DNA of 6,156 nucleotides. It comes from Rickettsia typhi (GTDB lineage Bacteria; Pseudomonadota; Alphaproteobacteria; Rickettsiales; UBA1997). The number at the start of each line of letters is the position of its first letter. Position 1 is the first letter of the stretch. A program made the translations under genes and the position numbers. Below are positions 1 through 5,679 of the stretch, one piece after another. The notes below the pieces were generated by a model. It searched no databases, had not been told where the DNA came from, and worked only from the letters and a program-made list of their open reading frames with translations. The DNA lies in NCBI GenBank assembly GCA_945906835.1, contig CAMDRL010000083.1:1-6156 (forward strand), in the 5' to 3' direction.

Positions 1-762
1 GGATGGCATATTGAATGTTCTGCTATGAGTTTCAAATATTTAGGTGCTAATTTTGATATTCATGGCGGCGGCGCAGATTTGCAATTTCCTCATCACGAAA
101 ATGAAATTGCGCAAACTCGCTGCGCTATTAAAGATTCACATTTTGCATCTTACTGGATTCACAACGGATTTCTTACAGTTGATGGTGAAAAAATGAGCAA
201 ATCTCTCAAAAATTTTATCACTGTAAAAGATTTATTTGATAGAGGAATTAGTGGAATTGTTATTCGTTATTTATTGCTTTCAACCCATTATCGCAAACCT
301 TTTGATTATAATCAAAAAGCTTTAGATGATGCTAAAAAATCAATTGAAAAATTTTACTCTTTATTTGATGAAAATGATTTAAAATCATATTCAAAAACAG
401 AAAATAAAGAAGGCTTATTTTTAGAAATTTTAAAAGAATTATCTAACGATTTAAATACTTCAAAAGCCTTTGCTTTATTGCATGAAAAATTCAAAGAAAT
501 TAAAAGTGGAAATAACCAGAATTTAAAAAATCAATTTCTGCAAGTGTTTGATTTCCTTGGGTTGATGGATGTTAATTTTTTTGGTAAAAAATCTGAATTA
601 AATAATGTTGATGAATTCTACATCAATTCACAAATTGCTTTACGCATCAAAGCTAAACAAGAAAAAAACTGGCAATTAGCCGATCAAATTCGTAAAGATT
701 TATTAGAAAAAGGAATTGTTTTAGAAGATACTAAAGAAGGTACTTCTTGGAAAAGTGTTTAA
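1..762 (+). CDS. cysS: Cysteinyl-tRNA synthetase, C-terminal part (5' end off window)
   Basis: Class I aminoacyl-tRNA synthetase that charges tRNA-Cys with cysteine in the cytosol. The reading frame is open from base 1 and gives 253 residues to the TAA at 760. The first visible residues, GWHIECSAM, show the coding region begins upstream, so the ATG at 25 is internal. Zinc ligands known from the family can be placed: Cys6 (WHIECSAM) and His31/Glu35 in FPHHENE, with the same 25-residue Cys-to-His spacing as E. coli. The HGGGADL motif (21-27) and the KMSKS loop (GEKMSKSLKNF, about 62-72) are intact. The remainder is the helical tRNA-binding region, ending in the family-typical short tail after LEDTKEGTSWK. 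The HIGH motif and first zinc cysteine lie off the window. By comparison with the usual length of about 460 residues, slightly under half is missing and the C-terminus is complete. No defect is seen. Confidence 0.98.
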   Translation, partial: GWHIECSAMSFKYLGANFDIHGGGADLQFPHHENEIAQTRCAIKDSHFASYWIHNGFLTVDGEKMSKSLKNFITVKDLFDRGISGIVIRYLLLSTHYRKPFDYNQKALDDAKKSIEKFYSLFDENDLKSYSKTENKEGLFLEILKELSNDLNTSKAFALLHEKFKEIKSGNNQNLKNQFLQVFDFLGLMDVNFFGKKSELNNVDEFYINSQIALRIKAKQEKNWQLADQIRKDLLEKGIVLEDTKEGTSWKSV

Positions 763-766
763 TTTC

Positions 767-889
767 CCACTTTGTCATTCACACACTCCACTTTGTCATT
801 CCCGCGAAGGCGGGAATCCAGTTTTTCTAAGTACTTTCTGGATTCCTGCCTTCGCAGAATGGCAAAGTAAAATACTGGAATGACAATGA
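767..889. repeat. Nested palindromic (REP/MITE-like) repeat between convergent genes
   Basis: The spacer between the cysS and ctaG stop codons is almost entirely an inverted-repeat element. The left arm at 791-821 contains ATTCCCGC-GAAG-GCGGGAAT, an 8-bp perfect hairpin. The right arm at 838-867 is its imperfect reverse complement (CTGGATTCCTGCC...GGCAAAG). Outer inverted ends TTGTCATTC (772-780) and GAATGACAA (878-886) flank this core. The 14-mer CCACTTTGTCATTC occurs directly repeated at 767-780 and 788-801. GTCATTCCCGC...GCGGGAATCCAG palindromes are a common dispersed repeat type in several bacteria, including Rickettsiales. The fold could also end transcription of both converging genes, though no strong T-run follows it. 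Confidence 0.85.
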
Positions 890-893
890 AATT

Positions 894-1394
894 TTAATTT
901 ATAGTATAACTAATAGTCAAAACATCACCCTTCTCTTGCAAAAAATAATCATCAGCTTCAGATTCAAGTTCAAATGAAGATTGCAAATTCAACTCTTCAC
1001 CTTTTTTAATTATATGCTCTTCAAAGCATAAACAATCTCTACGCTTTACAAGTCCTTCCACATCCTGCGGTGTAACAGTAAATTTTGGTCTAAAAGACAT
1101 ATCGCGATTAGAAAGATTTTTTACCTTATAATTAACAACATTTTTTCTTCCTGAAACAGTTGTAATAGTATCATAGCCATATACCATAAAAGTAAGATCT
1201 TTGCGATAACTTATGGCTTCTAAATTAATCTTAATTTTAGTACTACCTTCAAAACTTGGTAAAAAATCAGATAGATAAATTTTTTGACATTTTCCACTAG
1301 ACTGGCAAAACCAGTTATAAGGTCTCAAGGCAACTGGCAATAAAACGCAAAATATAAGAACGAAATAAAGAAAAAATCTTGTGATAGGGCGCAT
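894..1394 (-). CDS. ctaG: CtaG/Cox11-type cytochrome c oxidase assembly protein (divergent)
   Basis: Probable inner-membrane copper chaperone that delivers copper to the CuB site of cytochrome c oxidase subunit I. The 166-residue protein has one N-terminal membrane segment (about residues 7-24), followed by YNWFCQ (26-31), which corresponds to the YxxFC motif after the Cox11 anchor. The remainder should be the periplasmic beta-sandwich domain. FTVTPQDVEG (105-114) then RRDCLCFEEH (118-127) matches the family pattern FNVTP...CFCFxEQ. Both copper-binding cysteines (121 and 123) are kept, with Leu replacing the middle Phe. KKGEE and the terminal LTISYTI also fit the family. The usual WxFxPxQ stretch in the middle is not recognisable, and the protein is shorter than the usual 180-200 residues, so it is a divergent member. 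It is convergent with cysS and divergent from pdxH; no other oxidase genes are nearby. The ATG at 1394 directly precedes the anchor helix. No strong ribosome binding site is seen. Confidence 0.8.
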   Translation of the reverse strand: MRPITRFFLYFVLIFCVLLPVALRPYNWFCQSSGKCQKIYLSDFLPSFEGSTKIKINLEAISYRKDLTFMVYGYDTITTVSGRKNVVNYKVKNLSNRDMSFRPKFTVTPQDVEGLVKRRDCLCFEEHIIKKGEELNLQSSFELESEADDYFLQEKGDVLTISYTIN

Positions 1395-1469
1395 ATTTTT
1401 CTTGGATTTTAGTGATTTTATTTACAAAGTAGTATCAGTCTGTTTTTTAAATTCTTTTTTTCAAATAAA
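1395..1469. promoter_or_regulatory. Divergent intergenic region, ctaG / pdxH promoters
   Basis: This 75-bp AT-rich spacer separates the start codons of ctaG (minus) and pdxH (plus), so it must contain or overlap promoters for both, unless either is read from upstream. A TTTACA at 1421-1426 could be a -35 for pdxH, with the TTTTTTAAAT stretch (1443-1452) as a poor -10. On the minus strand TAAAAT-like boxes are present but no good -35 was found. The assignment rests on gene geometry, and the hexamers are weak. Confidence 0.35.
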
Positions 1470-2066
1470 ATGATTGTCGATTTTAATATTCCTTTCCAAA
1501 AATTCCAAGAATGGTTAGAAAAAGCCAAATCTAATAAAGAAATTGTTGAGCCTACCGCAATGTGTTTGGCAACAGTTGATGAAAATAATTCTCCATCAGC
1601 AAGAATGATTTTGCTAAAAAAATTTGATGAAAGTGGATTTTGTTTTTTTACAAATTTAACCAGTAGAAAAGGTAAAGAGCTTTCACAAAATCAAAATGTG
1701 GCATTATGTTTTTATTGGGGAATTTTAGGTTTACAAATTAGAATTGAGGGTAAGATTGAGAGTGTAACTATAAAAGAGGCTGATGATTATTTTACATCGC
1801 GTCGCAGAGGCAGTCAAATTGGCGCTTGGGCTTCTAAACAATCTTGTGAAATGCAAGAATGGCAAGAATTTCAAGATAGAATTTCAAAAATTACCGAAGA
1901 TTTTACTGGACAAGAAATACCGCGACCACCTTTCTGGTCTGGCTTTAGAGTTGTTCCTAAAAGAATTGAATTTTGGTCAGAAGGTGAATTTAGAATTCAT
2001 AACAGAGAAGTCTTTGTAAAAATAGATAATCAACAAAAATGGCAAGTTCAAAAACTTTATCCATAA
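1470..2066 (+). CDS. pdxH: Pyridoxamine/pyridoxine 5'-phosphate oxidase
   Basis: FMN-dependent cytosolic homodimer that oxidises pyridoxine or pyridoxamine 5'-phosphate to pyridoxal 5'-phosphate, the last step of vitamin B6 synthesis and salvage. The 198-residue protein carries the family signatures in order: EPTAMCLATVDE (27-38), SARMILLK (43-50), FFTNLTSRKGKEL (59-71; FMN phosphate contact region), FYWG (81-84), LQIRIEG (88-94), SQIGAWASKQS (115-125), PRPPFWSGF (151-159) and EFWSEGEFRIHNR (167-179). The last stretch has the Arg and His that correspond to E. coli Arg197/His199 in substrate binding. Small departures are Phe for the usual Tyr before TN, and Leu for Arg in the usual RQVRIEG. 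The N-terminus is about 15-20 residues shorter than in E. coli, losing only the variable tail. The first ATG of the open frame is used; the upstream sequence is T/A-rich without a Shine-Dalgarno. cyaY follows after 17 bp. Confidence 0.97.
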   Translation: MIVDFNIPFQKFQEWLEKAKSNKEIVEPTAMCLATVDENNSPSARMILLKKFDESGFCFFTNLTSRKGKELSQNQNVALCFYWGILGLQIRIEGKIESVTIKEADDYFTSRRRGSQIGAWASKQSCEMQEWQEFQDRISKITEDFTGQEIPRPPFWSGFRVVPKRIEFWSEGEFRIHNREVFVKIDNQQKWQVQKLYP

Positions 2067-2083
2067 TTTAAAGAGTAAAACAA

Positions 2084-2404
2084 ATGATCGAACAAGATTT
2101 CTACACATTAGCAGAAGCCACATTAAACAAACTGGCTGATGATGTTGAAAAAATGGATAAAAATTCAGCCTTAGATATTGAATATTCTGACGGAATTCTA
2201 AGCATAGTTATAGAATCAACGGGTCAAACATATGTGATAAATAAACACTTGGCCAGTCAAAAAATCTGGTATTCCTCTCCAGTAAGTGGTGCTGACTATT
2301 TTTCTTTTGATCAAAATTCACTAAAATGGATTGATGCCAACAATTCTGAGCTTTCAAATAAATTATTTACCGAATTGACACAGTTGATACAAATTAACAG
2401 ATAA
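2084..2404 (+). CDS. cyaY: Frataxin-like iron-binding protein CyaY
   Basis: Bacterial frataxin, a small cytosolic protein that binds iron and modulates IscS-driven iron-sulfur cluster assembly. The product is 106 residues, the same length as E. coli CyaY. The N-terminal helix has the expected acidic face (Glu3, Asp5, Glu11, Asp19, Asp20, Glu22, Asp25) within FYTLAEATLNKLADDVE. The sheet that follows includes LDIEYSDGILSIVIE (30-44). The family core is recognisable as VINKHLASQKIWYSSPVSG (51-69), equivalent to NRQ...QIWLA...SGG, with the near-invariant Trp at 62. The AAAGAG at 2070-2075 is a plausible ribosome binding site, 8 bp before the ATG. The short gap to pdxH suggests one transcript. 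No isc/suf genes are in the window. Confidence 0.95.
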   Translation: MIEQDFYTLAEATLNKLADDVEKMDKNSALDIEYSDGILSIVIESTGQTYVINKHLASQKIWYSSPVSGADYFSFDQNSLKWIDANNSELSNKLFTELTQLIQINR

Positions 2405-2612
2405 AATTAAAACTTTTGACAAAGAGCTTGCTTTTTAAGACAACTTAGGAAGAAATGCAAATTGGGCGATTAGATCTGAAGGTTTTTAATTCAAGTTTAA
2501 TCACATTTGTTCAGTTTAAAGAGCAAATGCACCGACTTGCGTTTTGCCTTAAGAATTAATTTTTTTAAAAGCTTCTCGCGGTGTTTTAATTTTCAATGGA
2601 GTTATTTGTTAC
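2405..2612 (+). promoter_or_regulatory. Promoter and probable long 5' leader of the cold shock gene
   Basis: These 208 bp hold no gene. A perfect TTGACA at 2416-2421 lies just after the cyaY stop, but no convincing -10 hexamer sits at the right distance, so the promoter call is weak. If transcription starts near 2450, the leader would be about 160 nt, similar in size to the structured leaders of CspA-family mRNAs. CACCG (2530-2534) can pair with CGGTG (2579-2583), enclosing an AU-rich loop. The TGGAGTT at 2597-2603 is a good ribosome binding site 9 bp before the ATG. Neither a recognisable cold box nor a known riboswitch was found. Confidence 0.45.
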
Positions 2613-2825
2613 ATGTCAAATTTAGTAAAAGGTAAAGTTAAGTGGTTCAACGATGAAAAAGGTTTTGGATTCATTCAACAAGAAGGTGGAAAAGATGTTT
2701 TTGTACATCACAATTCTATCAATGGTACAGGTCGTAAAACCTTACATGAAGGACAAGAAGTTACTATGGAAATAGTTGACGGTAAAAAAGGTCCTCAAGC
2801 TGAAAATGTTACTGTTGTTGCATAA
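2613..2825 (+). CDS. cspA: CspA-family cold shock protein
   Basis: A 70-residue OB-fold protein made of a single cold shock domain. It binds single-stranded RNA and DNA and acts as an RNA chaperone that melts mRNA secondary structure. The nucleic-acid binding motifs are intact: RNP1 KGFGFI (16-21) and RNP2 DVFVHH (28-33), with the surface aromatics Trp11, Phe12, Phe18, Phe20, Phe30 and His32. The C-terminal EGQEV...KKGPQAENV is typical of the E. coli CspC/CspE subgroup. The exact cspA/C/E letter cannot be decided from sequence alone. The gene has the clearest Shine-Dalgarno in the window (TGGAGTT), a long leader and its own terminator, so it is probably monocistronic and strongly expressed. 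Whether it is cold-induced or constitutive cannot be told. Confidence 0.97.
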   Translation: MSNLVKGKVKWFNDEKGFGFIQQEGGKDVFVHHNSINGTGRKTLHEGQEVTMEIVDGKKGPQAENVTVVA

Positions 2826-2866
2826 TTCACTTTAGAAAAGTTTAGAAATAAATCTTTACCCAAGAT

Positions 2867-2919
2867 AACACTTTACTTGAAGCAGCTTTAGCTGTGATTG
2901 TAAAGTGTTTTTCTTTTTT
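2867..2919 (+). terminator. Intrinsic terminator of the cold shock gene
   Basis: AACACTTTAC (2867-2876) pairs perfectly with GTAAAGTGTT (2900-2909). Inside it a second small stem, CAGC-TTTA-GCTG (2883-2894), caps the hairpin. A T-rich run, TTTTCTTTTTT, follows immediately. The element starts 42 bp after the csp stop codon, which fits factor-independent termination of that transcript. Confidence 0.9.
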
Positions 2920-3261
2920 GACATCTCAAAAATTCTCATCAAAAATTTCTTCTTGAAAATTTTTTAGTTTTTTAGAAAAAACATCTCATCGTTTTAAATT
3001 AAAAAAATCAAAAATATTCGTATTTCAGTGTCATGTTTAGCATAGCGAAACATCTCATGAGATTGGAAGAGATCCTTCACTTCGTTTAGAATGAAAGGTT
3101 TATTAGGAAGACGGTTGATTGTGTTTTAAGGATAACCATCAAAATCATCTTAACTAAAATTCATTAATTGTCTTGTGGAGTAAAACTTGTCAATTAAAAA
3201 TGTGGCTTGAAATGGGGAAATGGAATTTACTGGTTTTGGAGTTGTAATTTAAGTTTTGAAA
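2920..3261. other. Non-coding AT-rich spacer between csp terminator and tRNA-Ala
   Basis: No supportable gene was found on either strand; the longest ATG frame looked at in the right part is only 15 codons (from about 3199). The left part (2928-2967) is a run of AAAAATT-type microrepeats. The octamer ACATCTCA recurs at 2921, 2981 and 3050. A degenerate palindromic repeat sits at 3028-3098 and is listed separately. In about 3099-3261 no repeat, RNA gene or clear promoter is seen. No clear hairpin terminator for the minus-strand tRNA was found just beyond its 3' end. Confidence 0.6.
3028..3098. repeat. Degenerate palindromic repeat (GTCAT...CTCATGAG...AATGA type)
   Basis: The sequence runs GTGTCATGTTTAGCATAGCG, then AAACATCTCATGAGATTGG, then a right arm GAGATCCTTCACTTCG plus TTTAGAATGAAAG. 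The right arm resembles the reverse complement of the left arm around a central CTCATGAG, with many mismatches. It looks like a decayed copy of the widespread GTCATCCTGAGC...GGATCTCATGAGATCC-type bacterial repeat. This family resemblance is from memory and was not searched. It is non-coding and not close enough to any gene to be an obvious terminator. Confidence 0.5.
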
Positions 3262-3337
3262 TGGTGGAGATAAGCGGGTTCGAACCGCTGACCCCCTGCT
3301 TGCAAAGCAGGTGCTCTACCAACTGAGCTATATCCCC
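3262..3337 (-). tRNA. tRNA-Ala (anticodon UGC)
   Basis: Read on the minus strand this is a complete 76-nt tRNA beginning GGGGATATAGCTCAG and ending in an encoded CCA. The acceptor stem GGGGATA/TATCTCC contains the G3:U70 wobble pair, the main identity element of alanine tRNAs. The anticodon stem-loop CCTGCTTTGCAAGCAGG places TGC at tRNA positions 34-36 (plus-strand 3302-3304). The T-arm has GGTTCGAACC. It reads GCN alanine codons, chiefly GCA and GCG. It stands alone between a cold shock gene and a prepilin array, not in a 16S-23S spacer where this tRNA is often found. Confidence 0.98.
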
Positions 3338-3349
3338 GAGAGTCACTTA

Positions 3350-3385
3350 AAAAATTCTCTGAAAAATTCCCTAAAAAATTTTTAG
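3350..3385. repeat. Three imperfect 12-bp tandem units in the tRNA leader region
   Basis: AAAAATTCTCTG (3350-3361), AAAAATTCCCTA (3362-3373) and AAAAATTTTTAG (3374-3385) form a tandem array with a shared AAAAATT core and a variable second half. The last unit also completes a short dyad, CCTAAAAA-A-TTTTTAGG (3370-3386). The array lies between the tRNA and its probable promoter, so it would be in the tRNA leader. Similar AAAAATT runs occur at 2928-2967. Confidence 0.5.
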
Positions 3386-3411
3386 GAAAAAAGAATAAAG
3401 AACAGGCGGGG

Positions 3412-3463
3412 AAAATTAAGTGCAAAAACCAATTTGTCAACAAATTGTAGAAAGATTTATAAA
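3412..3463. promoter_or_regulatory. Back-to-back promoters for tRNA-Ala and the prepilin genes
   Basis: On the plus strand TTGTCA (3434-3439) and TATAAA (3458-3463) are 18 bp apart, a good sigma70-type pair. It would start transcription near 3470, about 20 nt before the GTG of the first prepilin gene. On the minus strand a perfect TTGACA reads from 3440 to 3435, with TAATTT (3418-3413) 16 bp downstream as a modest -10. That would start the tRNA transcript roughly 70 nt before its 5' end. The two -35 boxes overlap almost completely, inside the dyad CAATTTGT-CA-ACAAATTG (3430-3447). Confidence 0.5.
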
Positions 3464-3489
3464 AATATTTTTTAACAAAACTAAAAGTT

Positions 3490-4557
3490 GTGAAAAGATT
3501 AATTCGTAAAAAAATTATTATTGGCAAAAAAGCATTTAGTTTAATTGAGCTATCAGTTGTTATTGTGATTCTTTCTATCATGATTACGGGGCTTTTATCT
3601 ATTGCGGTTAATTCTGCAGCTAACGATAAAATCAAGAGAAGCAAAGAAAATATGGATTTAATCTATAAAGCTTTGGGAGCTTATTTATTAGAAAATGGTG
3701 CCTTACCATGTCCAGCAGCAATAACATCGGTTAAGTCCACCAATGAGAATTATGGGAAGGCGGCGGGTACAGCTGGAACATGTGCAGATCAAAATGGTGT
3801 TTATATTGATTCTACAGTTAGTGCTGTAGCTTATGGAATGGTCCCAATTGCAGATCTTGGGCTTTCAAGTTCTGTTGCAGAAGATGGTTTTGGAAATAAA
3901 TTTGGGTATTTTGTTGATAAAAATTTTACTAACAAAAGCTATGTTGGATATACAGGAAACACAGTCAACTATACTGGTTTTGATGTTTTAAATAGTTTTG
4001 ATGTTTTAAATAATAGATATTTTGCAAAAGAACCAGCAATCTTTGCTATCGTTAGTTATGGCGCCAATAAATATGGTACTTTTAATGCCAATTCAGCATC
4101 TCAAAATACCAATACATCGCCCAGTCTTAAAGAAAATAGTAATTATCCAGTTAATTTTGTTGATGTAGCAGATCCGCAACCAAATACTGCAATATTCACC
4201 CTTACTACAAACAGAGTTGCTCTTTACATTTCAGAAACTTCAGAAACTTCAGCTGTTATGGATGATATAATATTATATAAAACCAGAAATAATTTAATTA
4301 GAGATTTTCAAGCATTTTCTTTGATTAAATGTCCAATAAAAAATGTTGAAACTGGTACCGATGTTACATATAATAGCGTGCCAATGTATTGGGATATTGG
4401 TGGTGAATATGGTCAAATAGTTCTTTCTGATACTAATTGCCCTCCTGGCTTGCTAAATACTGTTCAAAAACCAGGAAGAAGGTGCGGCGCATTTGGTCAA
4501 TGGGAAGTTGGTGGAGCAAATCCTAGCAGTACTGGAATTGCAATTCCATGTACCTAA
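3490..4557 (+). CDS. Type IV prepilin-like protein with large six-cysteine ectodomain (copy 1)
   Basis: Predicted exported pilin or pseudopilin-like subunit of 355 residues. The basic leader (residues 1-15) ends in KKA, followed by FSLIELSVVIVILS with Glu at +5. This is the prepilin peptidase/N-methylation signal and the hydrophobic helix (about 16-40) that anchors pilins in the inner membrane and packs the filament core. The ectodomain holds YKALGAY (59-65), LPCPA (73-77), YGMVPIADLGLSS (115-127), AEDGFGNKFGY (130-140), IVSYGANKYGTFNA (187-200), DDIILYKT (258-265) and CGAFGQWE (332-339). Cysteines at 74, 98, 281, 317, 332 and 354 match those of copy 2, suggesting disulfides. It is about twice the length of ordinary major pilins. 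GTG at 3490 is the only start codon that gives the leader; the first ATG would remove the signal. No Shine-Dalgarno is evident. In-frame tandem repeats occur at 3977-4012 and 4231-4248. Copy 2 follows after 27 bp. The function beyond pilin-like export is unknown. Confidence 0.87.
   Translation: MKRLIRKKIIIGKKAFSLIELSVVIVILSIMITGLLSIAVNSAANDKIKRSKENMDLIYKALGAYLLENGALPCPAAITSVKSTNENYGKAAGTAGTCADQNGVYIDSTVSAVAYGMVPIADLGLSSSVAEDGFGNKFGYFVDKNFTNKSYVGYTGNTVNYTGFDVLNSFDVLNNRYFAKEPAIFAIVSYGANKYGTFNANSASQNTNTSPSLKENSNYPVNFVDVADPQPNTAIFTLTTNRVALYISETSETSAVMDDIILYKTRNNLIRDFQAFSLIKCPIKNVETGTDVTYNSVPMYWDIGGEYGQIVLSDTNCPPGLLNTVQKPGRRCGAFGQWEVGGANPSSTGIAIPCT
3977..4012 (+). repeat. Perfect 18-bp in-frame tandem duplication inside prepilin copy 1
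   Basis: GTTTTGATGTTTTAAATA occurs twice in direct succession (3977-3994 and 3995-4012). It encodes FDVLNS-FDVLNN in the ectodomain. The unit is six codons long, so gain or loss keeps the frame. Nothing equivalent is seen in copy 2. Confidence 0.9.
4231..4248 (+). repeat. 9-bp in-frame tandem repeat inside prepilin copy 1
   Basis: TCAGAAACT is repeated twice without a gap and continues into TCAGCT, giving SETSETSA in the protein at about residues 248-255. It is a short slippage-prone repeat in the same gene as the 18-bp duplication. Confidence 0.85.
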
Positions 4558-4584
4558 TAAAATTAGAATTCAGAACTAAAATTG

Positions 4585-5673
4585 ATGAAAAATATTTCAA
4601 AGAAGAATCAGAAAAAAGCTTTTAGTTTAACTGAGCTTACAATTGTAATTATAATTATTTCAGTTTTTATCTCTGCAATTATTAGTGCTTCAATTTTTGC
4701 CAGCAATAATGCTAAAATTACTGTTACTAAAAACAGAATGAATGAAATTTACAAAGCTTTAGGAAGTTATGCAGTTGCTAATGGAAGATTGCCATGCCCA
4801 GCGCCAATAACTGATGTTAAAGGTTCTGATAATTACGGTAACAATATGGCGAATGGCTTAGGTAGTTGTTATTCTATTGCAAATAATAATACTCTTGTGT
4901 CCGGAACTTATAAAGGTATAGTAACAAATATTTATTATTCATCAACCAGTTTAATATATGGCATGATTCCTGTGCAGAATTTAAAACTTAGCAGCGAAAT
5001 GGCTGAAGATGGTTTTGGTACTAAATTTAGCTATGTAGTAGATATGCGTTTCACAGGGTTTAATGATAATGGAGATGTTAATAATAATTTCAAAAACGCC
5101 CCTAAAGAATCATCTTCAATATCTTCAGTTATTGCTATAAATGAAGTTTATGGGGATGCTACACAACCAAATACCGTTCTAGCAAATGCGGCTTTTGTAA
5201 TTGTAAGTCATGGTGCAAATAAAAGTGGTGGTTTTAATGCTTCTTCAAGTACACAAAATAGCAGATCTTCTGATAATGAAGAGAGGCATAATGATTTAGG
5301 AGATGTGAGTTCTCATGATTTTGATTCTTTATTTATTTCTTTGTCAGATAAAAGTGATATATTTGATGATATTATCTTTTTTAAAACTAAAAAAAATATT
5401 ATGACTGATTTTAATTTATTGTCGCTGGTGCCATGTCAGCCAACAGGAACTAACTATAATGATGTCTATGTTGATAACCTTACGCCACCTAATACTGCAA
5501 CTTGGTTAGAAACAGATTACGGACAAGTTGCGGTTTCTTTAATTGCTTGCGATAGAAGTGCAACTAATTATAACGGAACTGTAGTTTATCCTACAAAAAA
5601 ATGTGGACCTTTCGGAGTTTGGGAGGATGGGGCTATTGATTCTTGTCAATCTCAAGATGATAAAGAATTTTGA
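4585..5673 (+). CDS. Type IV prepilin-like protein with large six-cysteine ectodomain (copy 2)
   Basis: Paralogue of the upstream gene, 362 residues from ATG 4585. A TTG at 4582 is in frame but adds only one residue, so ATG is preferred. The basic leader MKNISKKNQKKA is followed by FSLTELTIVIIIIS with Glu at +5 of the mature chain, then a hydrophobic helix (about 13-39). The ectodomain shares with copy 1 the blocks IYKALGSY, LPCPAPIT, YGMIPVQNLKLSS, AEDGFGTKFSY, IVSHGANKSGGFNA, DDIIFFKTKKN, YGQVAVS and CGPFGVWEDG. Cysteines at 71, 95, 284, 322, 340 and 354 correspond one-to-one with those of copy 1; loops between the blocks differ in sequence and length. It lies 27 bp after copy 1 and probably shares its transcript. 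A 180-bp spacer with dyad structures separates it from copy 3. Likely an exported filament or pseudopilus subunit; the partner machinery is not in the window. Confidence 0.87.
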   Translation: MKNISKKNQKKAFSLTELTIVIIIISVFISAIISASIFASNNAKITVTKNRMNEIYKALGSYAVANGRLPCPAPITDVKGSDNYGNNMANGLGSCYSIANNNTLVSGTYKGIVTNIYYSSTSLIYGMIPVQNLKLSSEMAEDGFGTKFSYVVDMRFTGFNDNGDVNNNFKNAPKESSSISSVIAINEVYGDATQPNTVLANAAFVIVSHGANKSGGFNASSSTQNSRSSDNEERHNDLGDVSSHDFDSLFISLSDKSDIFDDIIFFKTKKNIMTDFNLLSLVPCQPTGTNYNDVYVDNLTPPNTATWLETDYGQVAVSLIACDRSATNYNGTVVYPTKKCGPFGVWEDGAIDSCQSQDDKEF

Positions 5674-5679
5674 TCCATT

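Noticed and set aside
25..762. ATG at 25 as the start of cysS
   Set aside because: Family residues GWHIECSA, including a zinc ligand, are encoded in the same frame before it, so the gene continues to the left of the window.
1783..2019. Open frame of 78 codons on the plus strand
   Set aside because: It lies wholly inside pdxH in another frame and shows no recognisable motif.
767..3098. CRISPR array from the dispersed repeats
   Set aside because: The repeats are few, palindromic and unequal in spacing, with no regular spacers and no cas genes in the window.
3199..3246. Short 15-codon frame MWLEMGKWNLLVLEL before the tRNA
   Set aside because: It has no ribosome binding site or family resemblance, and short frames of this size are expected by chance.
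3249..3644. Open frame of 131 codons on the minus strand
   Set aside because: It runs antisense through the start of prepilin copy 1 and then straight through tRNA-Ala; its C-terminal part is just translated tRNA sequence. Both overlapping features are much better supported.
4582..4584. TTG as start of prepilin copy 2
   Set aside because: It would add a single residue before an ATG; no ribosome binding site favours it, so the ATG at 4585 is the simpler start.
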